DNA of 59,301 nucleotides. It comes from Desulfosporosinus sp. Tol-M. Its GTDB lineage: Bacteria > Bacillota > Desulfitobacteriia > Desulfitobacteriales > Desulfitobacteriaceae. The position numbers and the translations under genes are program-made. The notes below the pieces were generated by a model. It worked only from the letters and a program-made list of their open reading frames with translations. It was not told the DNA's origin and searched no databases. The stretch covers positions 1 to 59,301 of the forward strand of contig JQID01000035.1 in NCBI GenBank assembly GCA_000770645.1, written 5' to 3'. Positions 17,838 through 26,716 of this stretch are shown here, one piece after another (position 1 is the first letter of the stretch; the number at the start of each line of letters is the position of its first letter).

Positions 17838-18335
17838 ATGCTTACTGAAGAGGATCATAAACTACTCAAAATCATCGCTGAGGATTGTCGTCTGACACCA
17901 GAAGAACTTTCCGTGCAAACCGGATTGCCTGCTGAATACATCAGACAACGGATCATCGATTGGGAAAAGGAAAAAGTCATTGTCGGCTATAAACCCATGA
18001 TCAATTGGGCTCGAACCGGTGAAGAAAAGGTTTCCGCCCTTATCGAAGTTAAAGTCTTGCCCCAGCGGGGCTACGGTTTCGATAAAATTGCCAAACGATT
18101 ACAAAAATTTCCTGAGATCAAAACACTTTTTCTGATGTCCGGCGGCTACGATCTATCTCTGCTCATTGAAGGTAAAACAATGCAAGACGTCGCTCTTTTT
18201 GTGGCGGAAAAATTAGCCCCTCTTGAGCATGTCCAGAGTACTGCGACCCACTTTGTGCTTCGCCGCTATAAGCAAAACGGAATCGAGCTTATGGGAGAGG
18301 AAGAGACGATTCAACGTCTCGTGGTTTCGCCATGA
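17838..18335 (+). CDS. Lrp/AsnC-family transcriptional regulator
   Basis: A 165-residue regulator with an N-terminal winged helix-turn-helix (LTEEDHKLLKIIAEDCRLTPEELSVQTG.. region, residues 2-50) and a C-terminal RAM ligand-binding domain (residues about 65-150, SALIEVKVLP, LFLMSGGYDLSLLIEG). AAAGAGGTGG precedes the ATG. Its stop overlaps the start of an aminotransferase gene by 4 bases (ATGA), so the two are translationally coupled. It probably senses an amino acid handled by that enzyme and controls its own operon. A TATAAT at 17789-17794 may be the -10, but no well-spaced -35 is visible. Confidence 0.93.
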   Translation: MLTEEDHKLLKIIAEDCRLTPEELSVQTGLPAEYIRQRIIDWEKEKVIVGYKPMINWARTGEEKVSALIEVKVLPQRGYGFDKIAKRLQKFPEIKTLFLMSGGYDLSLLIEGKTMQDVALFVAEKLAPLEHVQSTATHFVLRRYKQNGIELMGEEETIQRLVVSP

Positions 18336-19501
18336 ATCGTTACCTCGCCTCCCATGTCGCTACTCTGCCTCCTTCAGGGATCCGCAAGTTCTTTGATCTG
18401 GTGGCCACTATGCAGGATGTCATCTCCTTAGGCGTCGGAGAACCCGATTTTGTCACCCCCTGGACCGTGCGCGAAAGCGGCATGTTTTCTTTAGAACAGG
18501 GACAGACCATGTATACCAGTAATGCCGGTCTCCTGGAATTGCGTGAAGAACTTTCCCTTTACTTAAATAACTCGATGGGACTAAACTACGATCCGGCTAC
18601 AGAAATTCTCATAACCACTGGAGGCAGCGAAGCCGTTGACCTCGTGATGCGGGCCGTGCTCGATCCGGGAGATGTCGTCTTGGTTCCGGATCCGTCCTAT
18701 GTATCCTACGCCCCTTGCGCCATCTTAGCCGGAGCAAGCGTCTGTTACGTTCCAACCCATGCCAAAGACGACTTTCGTTTACGCGTGGAAGACTTAAACC
18801 GGGTTTATACACCGCAAGCCAAACTCTTGGTGCTCTCCTACCCGAATAACCCAACCGGGGCGATCATGCGTCGCGAAGACCTTCTCCCTATCGCCGATTT
18901 CGTGACAAAGCATGATCTGCTCGTTCTTGCAGATGATATTTATTCTGATCTCACTTATGACGGAAAACATGTCTCCTTTGCCGGCTTACCTGGCATGCAT
19001 GACCGCACGCTCTTGGTCAGTGGCTTCTCAAAATCCTACGCCATGACCGGTTGGAGAATCGGGTACGTTGCCGGACATCCTGACCTTATCCAAGGGCTGA
19101 CCCGCATTCACCAATACACCATGCTCTGTGCCCCCATTATGGGACAAATAGCCGCCATAGAAGCGTTACGTTCCGCCACTGAAGCTAAAAATGACATGAT
19201 CACTGCTTATGATCGGCGACGTCGCCTCATGGTTCACGGCTTTCGGCAAATGGGTCTTGACTGTTTCGAACCCTTAGGCGCCTTTTATGTATTTCCGGAT
19301 ATCTCAAAAACAAATTTGTCCTCCGAGAAGTTTGCCGAAGAACTTTTAAAGGAAGAAAAAGTTGCTGTCGTGCCGGGGACCGCTTTTGGCCCTTCCGGAG
19401 AGGGATATATCCGCTGTTCCTATGCTTATTCGATTGAACAACTACAGGAAGCCCTCATAAGGATTGCGCGTTTTGTGGAGCGCAGATTGGGCAGGGGTTG
19501 A
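18332..19501 (+). CDS. PLP-dependent class I/II aminotransferase
   Basis: A 389-residue fold-type I aminotransferase. Visible landmarks are SLGVGEPDFVTPWTVRE near the N-terminus, TTGGSEAVDLVMRA for the cofactor phosphate, YPNNPTGAIM, ADDIYSDL, and the PLP lysine in SGFSKSYAMTGWRIGY. The C-terminal arginine for substrate carboxylate lies in GYIRCSYAYS. It belongs to the PatA/aspartate-alanine transaminase group; exact substrate is not decidable here. It is coupled to the upstream AsnC-type regulator, which suggests amino-acid-responsive control. Confidence 0.93.
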   Translation: MNRYLASHVATLPPSGIRKFFDLVATMQDVISLGVGEPDFVTPWTVRESGMFSLEQGQTMYTSNAGLLELREELSLYLNNSMGLNYDPATEILITTGGSEAVDLVMRAVLDPGDVVLVPDPSYVSYAPCAILAGASVCYVPTHAKDDFRLRVEDLNRVYTPQAKLLVLSYPNNPTGAIMRREDLLPIADFVTKHDLLVLADDIYSDLTYDGKHVSFAGLPGMHDRTLLVSGFSKSYAMTGWRIGYVAGHPDLIQGLTRIHQYTMLCAPIMGQIAAIEALRSATEAKNDMITAYDRRRRLMVHGFRQMGLDCFEPLGAFYVFPDISKTNLSSEKFAEELLKEEKVAVVPGTAFGPSGEGYIRCSYAYSIEQLQEALIRIARFVERRLGRG

Positions 19502-19514
19502 CATTCATAATCAT

Positions 19515-19898
19515 TTATTCTTTGAAGGCCTGTATTATCTCCTCAGGCAACCTCTGGGGTTTCATTCCCGGCCCCACGCATGCCATTATCACTTTACCGT
19601 CCGCAAGCAGTTTTCCGTCAATAGCCCGCAGCACCTGTTGGGCAAGGGTAAAAGAGGATTTTTTAATTTCCAGCACGACAGTTTCCACTCTAAGTAAATC
19701 GTCAAGTAAAGCCGGAGCGCGGTAATCAATCTCCAGGTGCACAACCGGAAAGACGAAACCTCGCCGGGCCATTTCCCCGATCAAAAACCCCCGGTCACGA
19801 AGGTATTCGGTCCTTCCACTTTCGAAGTACTTCAGATAATTTGAGTAATAAACCACCCCGCCTGCGTCAGTGTCTTGATAATAAACCCGTATTTCCAT
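19515..19898 (-). CDS. YbgC-type acyl-CoA thioesterase
   Basis: A 127-residue hotdog-fold thioesterase. The catalytic segment YYQDTDAGGVVYYSNYLKYFESGRTEYLR carries the conserved Asp and the Tyr/Asn pattern of the 4-hydroxybenzoyl-CoA thioesterase/YbgC group. Length is normal for the family. CGGAGGG precedes the ATG. It converges with the aminotransferase gene, 13 bases apart. It probably hydrolyses short-chain acyl-CoA, perhaps as a housekeeping CoA-recycling enzyme. The intergenic stretch beyond it (19899-20146) holds nothing I can support. Confidence 0.88.
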   Translation of the reverse strand: MEIRVYYQDTDAGGVVYYSNYLKYFESGRTEYLRDRGFLIGEMARRGFVFPVVHLEIDYRAPALLDDLLRVETVVLEIKKSSFTLAQQVLRAIDGKLLADGKVIMACVGPGMKPQRLPEEIIQAFKE

Positions 19899-20146
19899 GA
19901 AAAACCCTCCGACAAAAATATTTTCCCATGCTTGAACCCTTCATAATGGTTCAAATGAACTTGTAATTAACTTTCAAATTTCCTTTCAATTTAATGGCAT
20001 AGTTACTAATGGCGTCGTTACCTCAGAAATAAACCTACTCTAATTATAGTCTATATATCGAATAATAGTAAGGAGAAAAGTAAAGCCACACCACTTGGAC
20101 AATGCCCTTTTGTACCAAAAGAGACCTTTTCGTATTTACCGCTAAA

Positions 20147-21115
20147 TTAACGCCAATTTGGCGTAATGATTGGCGGTACTGATTGAAGATTGCGCAGGGC
20201 AAAAGAGGCATTTCGCTGCAGAACTCCCTTGCCACGCCAACCGGCGGCCGTAGCTTTAAAACGTCTTTGAAACTCCCCTTTGGTTAAATTAAGAGTATCT
20301 TTTAAATCGACGCCACGCCGGAGCGAGGAGGGAGAGGAAGACGCGGTTTCCTGCTCTATTCTTTTATTGTTGTGTGGGCAAACCTCCTGGCAGGTGTCAC
20401 AGCCAAATATTCTTAAGCCAAGTCGCTCGCCCTCTTCAGGTGTAAGCACCTCTTTACTTTGGGTAAGATAGGAGACGCAGTGTTTGGCCGCAAACGGCTC
20501 TTTCCCGAGGATTTGCGCCGGACAGGCTTGAACGCATCTTTGACAGGTTCCACAATGGTCAGGTATAGAGGGCTGATCCGGTTCAAGCTCTTGATCCAAA
20601 AGGAGCAGCGCTAAGGCCACAAATGAACCGTATCCCGGAATAATGAGATTTTGGTTCCGACCAATCCAGCCAATCCCTGCCCGACGCGCAAAGGCTCGCT
20701 CTACTAATGGGCCGCTATCCACTTGTCGGCGCGAGGTTCCCGGCCAGTCATTGACAGCCATGATCTCGACCAGACGACTGATCTTCTGAGCCATTAAGTG
20801 ATGATAATCTTCCCCCACTGCAGAACGGGCAAGAACACCCTCCCCTTCCTGCGGAAAGGACGAATATGGGAGCGGGCAGGCTAAGGCCACGATCGTCTGA
20901 CAATCTGGCCAAACTGCTTGCGGAGCGATCCGTTGCCTGATTTCTTTGTTCTCGAAAGGCGTTGCCGCACCTAAATCAATACGAGCTTGTAACAATTGAG
21001 TAAGCCCGTCAATCGGTTCCGCCGAGGTAAACCCGATAGAGACAAAACCCAACTCACCTGCCCATCTTATGATGTTCGATTTCCAACGTGCCTGATCATT
21101 CATCCAAAACACCAT
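20147..21115 (-). CDS. queG: Epoxyqueuosine reductase
   Basis: A QueG of about 320 residues that reduces epoxyqueuosine to queuosine in tRNA wobble positions using cobalamin and two [4Fe-4S] clusters. The cobalamin-binding reductase half contains DSGPLVERAFARRAGIGWIGRNQNLI, and the ferredoxin-like half has CGTCQRCVQACPAQIL plus CDTCQEVCPHN. The C-terminal HEAT-repeat extension of longer family members is reduced. Start choice is uncertain: a GGAG lies just before ATG 21115, with in-frame alternatives at 21133 and 21103. Corrinoid use fits an organism with an active corrinoid economy (see the acs operon). Confidence 0.92.
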   Translation of the reverse strand: MVFWMNDQARWKSNIIRWAGELGFVSIGFTSAEPIDGLTQLLQARIDLGAATPFENKEIRQRIAPQAVWPDCQTIVALACPLPYSSFPQEGEGVLARSAVGEDYHHLMAQKISRLVEIMAVNDWPGTSRRQVDSGPLVERAFARRAGIGWIGRNQNLIIPGYGSFVALALLLLDQELEPDQPSIPDHCGTCQRCVQACPAQILGKEPFAAKHCVSYLTQSKEVLTPEEGERLGLRIFGCDTCQEVCPHNNKRIEQETASSSPSSLRRGVDLKDTLNLTKGEFQRRFKATAAGWRGKGVLQRNASFALRNLQSVPPIITPNWR

Positions 21116-21209
21116 CTTTCTCCAATAACCCATTATACCGGATATTTAAAATACGTATAAATACTCCTTATACATAGAAATGAACCCTCACTATTTGGCG
21201 GCGTAGGGT

Positions 21210-22802
21210 TCATTTTTGTATTTGTTTTCCCATTGAAGAACGATAGATTCCGTATTCCCGTTCAAGAAATTGTGGATCTGTCAACCTATATTTTGGGTCC
21301 ATCATGATCTGGCGGCGCACCTGTTCCTTGAACCGACCGAACCGCTCGCCGGCAAGCCCTTTGCCCCGGGCAAATTCTTCGAACTGAGTCCAATCGAGCA
21401 GACCGGCCTGCTCCGCCAAGCAAGCAGAGGCCTTTCTGATTTCTCCCTGAAGCTCATCTAACCGATCTATATTTTCGGCGGCATCCTGCTTCCCGCCAAG
21501 GAAATCCGCTCGCCACAAATCCAAGAGATTTTCGAGCCTTTGTTTATTATACACCTGACCATTCCAGCCAATCTCCCATGCAAAGCGACGCGTCTTCTCG
21601 AGAAACTTAGCCTGGTCACTTTCCCCCTTTAATTCGCTCATAAAGGTAAGTGTCCCTGCCATATGATGCCCTACTAAATATTCAAGTTCTCGTTCCCCCT
21701 GACTTCCTCCGGGAAGAAACATACTCCACCGAAAGCGAGGCAAGATTTCTTTGAGCAAGCGAACGCTTTCCCTTTCGTGCCGGAGAAAGTGCCGCTTCCC
21801 CTCGGGAACCATCTCCAGGTGTTTCATTGGTGTGGCTCGCGCCGGTTTGATACGTTTGACAATGATCGTATCCGGATAGTTATCAAGTCTTCCCCCGTGG
21901 ACTTCTGCTTCCTTCTTTACCCAGCGCTCCAGGTTTTTTCCCTGCAACTTAAATCCCGCAACTTCAAACCCATGATCTGTCCGGCGAATTGTTCCCCAAA
22001 CGATGCATTCCCGACTGGCGGTTTCCCATTTTCCCAGATCATGAAATAAGGCCGCTAAACGCAAGATTAAGCGCGGGATCGTATTAATCACGACCTGCCG
22101 GGTATGTCCCCAAGCATCTTTGGTATGGTAACGATTCTGAACCAGTCCTTTTAACCTGGCCAGTTCCGGGAGCCAAGTCTGAAAGTACCCCAGGTCATCG
22201 AGGAGTTCTAAGGCCCGGTCTATCTTATCCAGCATAAGAATTCGTCCAAACTCCTCCGTTAAGCGTTCCGCCGCCACCTCCCCAAGAAGCGGAACATGCT
22301 CTGTCGCAGCCAGCCATGTCTCTGACTCGATTGCCAAGTCATAACGGACTGCCAGTCTAATTAGACGCATAATCCTAAGGGGATCTTCTTTAAACCGGTC
22401 AGCCGCACACCCACAGGCTTTCAGTCGTCTTGCCCGCAAGTCTCCAAGCCCGTTTAACGGGTCTTTGATTTCACCTGTCCGAACATCTTGATATATAGCA
22501 TTCAGGGTGAAATCCCTACACCGGGCATTCGTTTCAATCTCTCCTGAGAATGCTGCGATGTCCACTCGTTCTGTCCCCTGAAATAAACTGACCGTCTGCT
22601 GACGCGCGCCGAGCAGATGGGGCTTATAACCCATAGCAATCAGTTTTGTCTCTATCTCCGGAAGCGGAAGGGCCATGACCGCATCGACATCCTTCAAAGG
22701 AATCCCCAATTGCGCGTCGCGAACTGCTCCGCCAACAATATAGACCTGACTTAGCTCACTGAGTCTTTTTAAGATTTCCTGCTGAAATTCTGAGCCGATC
22801 AT
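21210..22802 (-). CDS. cca: CCA-adding enzyme/poly(A) polymerase family with HD domain
   Basis: A 530-residue class II nucleotidyltransferase. The N-terminal head has GGAVRDAQLGIPLKDVDAVM, with the GGxxRD turn and the catalytic DxD. RCRDFTLNAIYQD and RLIRLAVRYDL mark the neck. A central HD phosphohydrolase region (RLAALFHDLGKWET) follows, then a long helical tail. It matures or repairs tRNA 3' CCA ends, and the HD module would act on 2',3'-cyclic phosphates or nucleotides. It is longer than a minimal Cca (about 400 residues). GAGGAGGGG lies before the ATG. The lipid kinase gene upstream ends 36 bases away. Confidence 0.88.
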   Translation of the reverse strand: MIGSEFQQEILKRLSELSQVYIVGGAVRDAQLGIPLKDVDAVMALPLPEIETKLIAMGYKPHLLGARQQTVSLFQGTERVDIAAFSGEIETNARCRDFTLNAIYQDVRTGEIKDPLNGLGDLRARRLKACGCAADRFKEDPLRIMRLIRLAVRYDLAIESETWLAATEHVPLLGEVAAERLTEEFGRILMLDKIDRALELLDDLGYFQTWLPELARLKGLVQNRYHTKDAWGHTRQVVINTIPRLILRLAALFHDLGKWETASRECIVWGTIRRTDHGFEVAGFKLQGKNLERWVKKEAEVHGGRLDNYPDTIIVKRIKPARATPMKHLEMVPEGKRHFLRHERESVRLLKEILPRFRWSMFLPGGSQGERELEYLVGHHMAGTLTFMSELKGESDQAKFLEKTRRFAWEIGWNGQVYNKQRLENLLDLWRADFLGGKQDAAENIDRLDELQGEIRKASACLAEQAGLLDWTQFEEFARGKGLAGERFGRFKEQVRRQIMMDPKYRLTDPQFLEREYGIYRSSMGKQIQK

Positions 22803-22838
22803 GGGACCCCTCCTCTTGAAGAATAAAAATACCGGTCC

Positions 22839-23732
22839 TTAACAGAGCACTGAAATTTTAGGTCCAATTTGAATATGCCAAGTGCTTTCCGGACCGGATT
22901 CTCCATCCAGATCTGAATTGATCGGTCGATCAGTGATGACCGTCAATTCAGAGGTGTGGAATTCCACAATTTTTTCGGCATTAACTTTTTCTCCCCTCAA
23001 AACTCTTAATAGGAGACGAAGGGTTTCCGGCCACCCAATTGCCGGAACTATTAAAATGTCCAGCTTACCGTCAGTTAGGGATGCTCTTGGCACAAGTGTT
23101 CTGAGGCCCCCTACCGAGAAGCCATTCACGGCCATAAACAAAACGACCTCTTCCGAATAGCGTTTTCCGTCATTCTCAAACTCGATATGAAAGGGACGAT
23201 AGGACGGAAGGGTTTCTATCCCTTTGAGAAAATAAGCTAATTGCCCAAGCGTATTTTTGACGCGGGTATCAACTTTTTGAGAAACATCCGTTAAAAGTCC
23301 GGCGCTGGCCACATTAACAAAGTAGCGGTCATTGACCTTCCCTGTATCCATCTCAAACGTATTTCCTTTGCCAATGACTTTACACGCCTCAGGAATGCTT
23401 TTCGGCAAATGTAACGCGTAGGCCAAGTCATTCGCTGTTCCAACAGGCAAAATACCCAGAACCGGGCGCTTTTCCGCTGAAATCCGGAGTAAGCCGTTGA
23501 CCGCCTGATGAATACTGCCATCTCCCCCGGCAATAACCAACCGATCCACATCCCTGCTTTGGGAAACAATCTGTTCAACATCTTCGGGAGAGGATGCCCG
23601 ATGGATACTTACCTCATGCCCGCTTTCCTGAAAAATGCGGATCACAGTATCCAGTTGGGCGGTTAATTTGCGCCGACCGGCATAGGGGTTGTAGACCAAA
23701 CGTAAACGTTTATACTTCATGACCGCTTGCAA
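22839..23732 (-). CDS. Diacylglycerol/lipid kinase family protein
   Basis: A 297-residue soluble lipid kinase of the DgkB/YegS group. VYNPYAGRRKL begins the nucleotide-binding domain, VIAGGDGSIHQAVNGL is the GGDG ATP loop, and LPVGTANDLAYAL follows. The beta-sandwich C-terminal domain ends in NSDLDGESGPESTW, the usual DGE-type catalytic and metal site. The start is either TTG at 23732, with AAGGAG 4-5 bases upstream, or ATG at 23720 with a longer spacer. It follows the M29 aminopeptidase gene by 25 bases and probably phosphorylates diacylglycerol in phospholipid turnover. Confidence 0.88.
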   Translation of the reverse strand: MQAVMKYKRLRLVYNPYAGRRKLTAQLDTVIRIFQESGHEVSIHRASSPEDVEQIVSQSRDVDRLVIAGGDGSIHQAVNGLLRISAEKRPVLGILPVGTANDLAYALHLPKSIPEACKVIGKGNTFEMDTGKVNDRYFVNVASAGLLTDVSQKVDTRVKNTLGQLAYFLKGIETLPSYRPFHIEFENDGKRYSEEVVLFMAVNGFSVGGLRTLVPRASLTDGKLDILIVPAIGWPETLRLLLRVLRGEKVNAEKIVEFHTSELTVITDRPINSDLDGESGPESTWHIQIGPKISVLC

Positions 23733-23757
23733 TCGACTCCTTATCCAAATTGGTCTC

Positions 23758-24876
23758 TTAAGACTTCAGCTTCTCCGGGTTCAGCACTTGAAGTTCAGGC
23801 AAGACAAAGCGCCCGTCTTTGCGAACCAACACATTATCAAAATAGATCTCGCCGCCGCCATAATCCGGTCTTTGAATACACACTAAATCCCAGTGAATAG
23901 CAGATTTGTTTCCATTGTTACAATCATCATAACAGGATCCTGGAGTAAAGTGGAAACTTCCATCAATCTTTTCATCAAAAAGTGTGTCTTTCATCGGCGT
24001 TTGAATATATGGATTGACTCCAAGAGCAAATTCTCCGACGTAACGTGCTCCCTCGTCAGTATTAAAAACGGACTCGATCCGTTCCGTATCGTTGGCAGTC
24101 GCTTTGACAATCTTTCCGTTTTCAAATTCCAACACGGTGTTTTCATATGTAAAGCCCTGGAAAAGTGATGGCGTATTATAACTGATCCGTCCATTGATTG
24201 ACTCTCTTTCCGGGGCAGTAAATATCTCTCCATCCGGGATATTGGCGTGTCCATCACACTTGATGGCAGGCATCCCTTGAATTGAGAAGACCAAATCTGT
24301 CCCCGGGCCAAGAATGCGTACTTCATCAGTTTTTTCCATCAGCGCTTTCAGTGGATCCATGGCCTTCGACATCTTAGCATAATCCATGTTACACACCTCA
24401 AAGTAGAAATCCTCAAATCTTTCGATGCTCATATTTGCCAACTGGGCCATAGAGGCGTTCGGATATCTCAACACGCACCAACGGGTATGCGGCACCCGTT
24501 GCTCGCTATGCACCGGTTTCTGGTAGTAAGACAAATAAATTTTCATCGCTTCAGGGGGGATATCGGCCCATTCGTTGGCATTTTCTCCGGCCCGGATTCC
24601 AATATAGGCCTGCATTTCTTTCATGCGGGCAAGATCCCACCTGGTCATTGCTTCTGCCTGCTCCATCTTGAATTCTTTTAATACTTCGCGCATTAAGGTA
24701 TGATTAACAGTAGACAAAAAGGGTAACCCGCCTGCTTGATAGGCGCAGCGCACAAGAGCTTGGGCGAGTAAAATGTCCTGTCCTATCACTTCAATAAGGA
24801 TTTTCTCACCAGTTTTGAGTGCAATAGAGTAATTGATTAAGGAATCGGCAAGTTTTTCAATACGCGGGTCTTTCAC
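23758..24876 (-). CDS. Aminopeptidase, peptidase family M29
   Basis: A 372-residue metallo-aminopeptidase of the thermophilic/AmpS family. The metal ligands fall in the expected order: NIPDGEIFTAPE (Glu), TDEGARYVGEFALG (Glu), and IDGSFHFTPG with HWDLV (His, His, Asp). An N-terminal alpha/beta domain precedes them, as usual. Length fits (about 370-415). It is cytoplasmic, with no signal peptide. It may trim peptides taken up or released by other proteases. The lipid kinase gene follows on the same strand within 25 bases. Confidence 0.92.
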   Translation of the reverse strand: MKDPRIEKLADSLINYSIALKTGEKILIEVIGQDILLAQALVRCAYQAGGLPFLSTVNHTLMREVLKEFKMEQAEAMTRWDLARMKEMQAYIGIRAGENANEWADIPPEAMKIYLSYYQKPVHSEQRVPHTRWCVLRYPNASMAQLANMSIERFEDFYFEVCNMDYAKMSKAMDPLKALMEKTDEVRILGPGTDLVFSIQGMPAIKCDGHANIPDGEIFTAPERESINGRISYNTPSLFQGFTYENTVLEFENGKIVKATANDTERIESVFNTDEGARYVGEFALGVNPYIQTPMKDTLFDEKIDGSFHFTPGSCYDDCNNGNKSAIHWDLVCIQRPDYGGGEIYFDNVLVRKDGRFVLPELQVLNPEKLKS

Positions 24877-25020
24877 TTTGGGGCCTCCTTACTATTAATA
24901 AAGTATAGCGAAGACATTTAGTTATATTCTTCATATTTCATAATTTTCCTTTTTATCATCACTTTTATGTAAAAAGTCTTTAACACATCCTATTACGGGT
25001 ACCAATACTAAGGAGGCATT

Positions 25021-25959
25021 ATGAACGCAGAACATACTTTATGGGAATACCGTTTGCAAGCGGAGGACTCCGGTCAGAAATATCTGACAATCCTGCGGCA
25101 CAAATTTCATTTCTCACTCAGAATATTACAACGGTTAAAACAAGGCGAACAAGTATGGATTAACGGGAAGTTCACTTACTTAACGGCACGGGGCAAAGAA
25201 GGAGAAATGTTATCCATTCAGCTTTTTCACGATGAGAAAACAAGCATTTTAGGAGAAAATCTCCCCCTCGATATTCTCTACGAAGACGAATACCTTTTAG
25301 TAGTGAACAAACCTGCGAATCAAGTGGTTCATCCGACACACCGTTATCTCACAAACACCTTAGGAAATGCCGTCGTCGGCTATTGGGAACGCAAGGGAGA
25401 ACACCATCTTTATCGTCCAATTCACCGGATTGACCGGAATACCTCTGGCGTCGTCATCATCGCCAAAAATCGATTTGCCCATCAACAACTCGCTTGGCAA
25501 CTGGAGCGCGGACATATCCGGAAGCGATACTTTGGCTTCGCAGAAGGAATTGTACTCGAAAATGAAGGTACTATCGACGACCCCATCGGGTTTGCGCCTG
25601 ATAGTTTCATAAAACGTCAAGTCCAACCCAATGGCCAGCCGGCCCGAACACATTACAGGGTCCTCCGCCGTTATTACAATGCAACTTTTCTGGAGTTTAT
25701 CTTAGAAACCGGGCGAACCCATCAAATTCGTGTCCACTGTGCAGGCTTCAAGCACCCCTTGCTCGGAGATGACCTATACAATGGTGATACAACATTACTC
25801 TCGCGTCAAGCCTTACACTCCTCGGTGTACGCTTTTCTCCATCCTGCGACCGGACTGCCCCTGGTCATCCGAGCTCCCTTTCCCGAGGACCTGCGGAACC
25901 TGGTAAAAAAGTTAATTGAACAAGGAGGATATAATGATGGATCGCAAGAAAGAACTTAA
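25021..25959 (+). CDS. RluA-family rRNA/tRNA pseudouridine synthase
   Basis: A 312-residue pseudouridine synthase. An S4-like N-terminal RNA-binding segment (LTILRHKFHFSLRILQRLKQG, then VWINGK) precedes the catalytic domain with HRIDRNTSGVVIIAKN, which contains the nucleophilic Asp, and RTHQIRVHCAGFKHPLLGDDLY near the C-terminus. It is related to RluD/YhcT-type enzymes; exact target uridine is not decidable. AAGGAGG lies 4 bases from the ATG, somewhat close. The 3' end overlaps the start of a GIY-YIG gene by 26 bases, so the two are translationally coupled. Confidence 0.93.
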   Translation: MNAEHTLWEYRLQAEDSGQKYLTILRHKFHFSLRILQRLKQGEQVWINGKFTYLTARGKEGEMLSIQLFHDEKTSILGENLPLDILYEDEYLLVVNKPANQVVHPTHRYLTNTLGNAVVGYWERKGEHHLYRPIHRIDRNTSGVVIIAKNRFAHQQLAWQLERGHIRKRYFGFAEGIVLENEGTIDDPIGFAPDSFIKRQVQPNGQPARTHYRVLRRYYNATFLEFILETGRTHQIRVHCAGFKHPLLGDDLYNGDTTLLSRQALHSSVYAFLHPATGLPLVIRAPFPEDLRNLVKKLIEQGGYNDGSQERT

Positions 25960-26293
25960 ACGGCTATACAAAGAGATAGAAATTGAGGCGGGGATCTATC
26001 AGATCAGAAACACCAAAAACGGAAAGATTCTTATTGAAAGTACCCCGAACTTAAAGACTATCAATGGTAAACGCTTTAGTTTGGAAAGGGGTTCGCACAC
26101 AAACAAACTCCTTCAAAATGAGTTGCAGGAATTTGGAGCAGAGGCCTTTGTGATTGAGGTATTAGAAATCTTAGAAACACCAAAAGAGGGCATTTTTGAT
26201 ATCAAAGACGCCTTAAAGAAGCTGAAAGAAAAATGGCAGAATAAGCTTCAACCGTATGGGGAACATGGCTACAATACACTCAAGCCAAGGTAA
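25934..26293 (+). CDS. GIY-YIG-related small protein
   Basis: A 119-residue protein beginning MMDRKKELKRLYKEIEIEAG, then GIYQIRNTKNGKILIES, which is the first strand of a GIY-YIG nuclease fold. Later come SHTNKLLQNELQEFGAEAFVIEVLE and a helical C-terminus. The second Tyr-Ile-Gly half-motif is not obvious, so catalysis is doubtful; Firmicute genomes carry a family of such proteins annotated as GIY-YIG nucleases. A strong AAGGAGG within the end of the RluA gene drives ATG 25934. Coupling to an RNA-modifying enzyme hints at an RNA substrate, but this is inference. Confidence 0.72.
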   Translation: MMDRKKELKRLYKEIEIEAGIYQIRNTKNGKILIESTPNLKTINGKRFSLERGSHTNKLLQNELQEFGAEAFVIEVLEILETPKEGIFDIKDALKKLKEKWQNKLQPYGEHGYNTLKPR

Positions 26294-26308
26294 TACATTG
26301 TATTATTA

Positions 26309-26347
26309 ACCGGACATATATACAGATAACCGGACAGTAGCCGGTTA
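26309..26347. repeat. Cluster of TAACCGGAC repeats, IS-end-like
   Basis: Two direct copies of TAACCGGACA (starting 26308 and 26327) and an inverted TAACCGG...CCGGTTA pair (26327-26347) lie just after the GIY-YIG gene. The 15-mer CAGATAACCGGACAG at 26323-26337 recurs in opposite orientation at 58839-58853. The arrangement resembles the repeated terminal sites of an insertion sequence, but no transposase is nearby. Confidence 0.4.
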
Positions 26348-26601
26348 AAATATTTCCGAAAAGTGATTATTAAGAAGTAACCACAAGTGGGGCTCGGATA
26401 TTTAGTTACTGAGCAGAATTAATCTCCAGGTAACTTATTTTGGATGCCATAGAAAATTTTTTTCTTATTTCAGAGTTTATAAGTGGAATCATTAATAATA
26501 AATCATTATTGGCATGATCTTTGCATTATTTTGCATTATAATATGTGAATTGTATAACTATGTGATTAATTGATAGACGAACTGGACTTAAAATCCCGCG
26601 A

Positions 26602-26631
26602 TTGACAAAATGTCAGACACATTGTTATACT
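26602..26631 (+). promoter_or_regulatory. Sigma-A promoter of the Na+-decarboxylase operon
   Basis: TTGACA at 26602-26607 and TATACT at 26626-26631 with an 18-base spacer, about 85 bases before the biotin carrier start. No other gene lies between. This is one of the clearest consensus promoters in the window. The rest of the 26294-26716 gap is AT-rich and I see no other gene in it. Confidence 0.75.
26605..26625. promoter_or_regulatory. 21-bp palindromic operator filling the promoter spacer
   Basis: Two arms, ACAAnnTGTC and GACAnnTTGT, are arranged as a perfect dyad around a central A at 26615, except for the two unmatched bases per arm. The site occupies nearly the whole -35/-10 spacer, so a bound dimer would block RNA polymerase. 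The TGTC-A-GACA core is compatible with a GntR-type repressor, but the protein is not identified. Confidence 0.5.
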
Positions 26632-26716
26632 ATTCTAGGGTTCAAAGGTAGATTAATCAATTCGAGTCCTCTCAAACCCACCGGAATGATAAATTCAAGA
26701 AAGGAGGTCATTTGTT

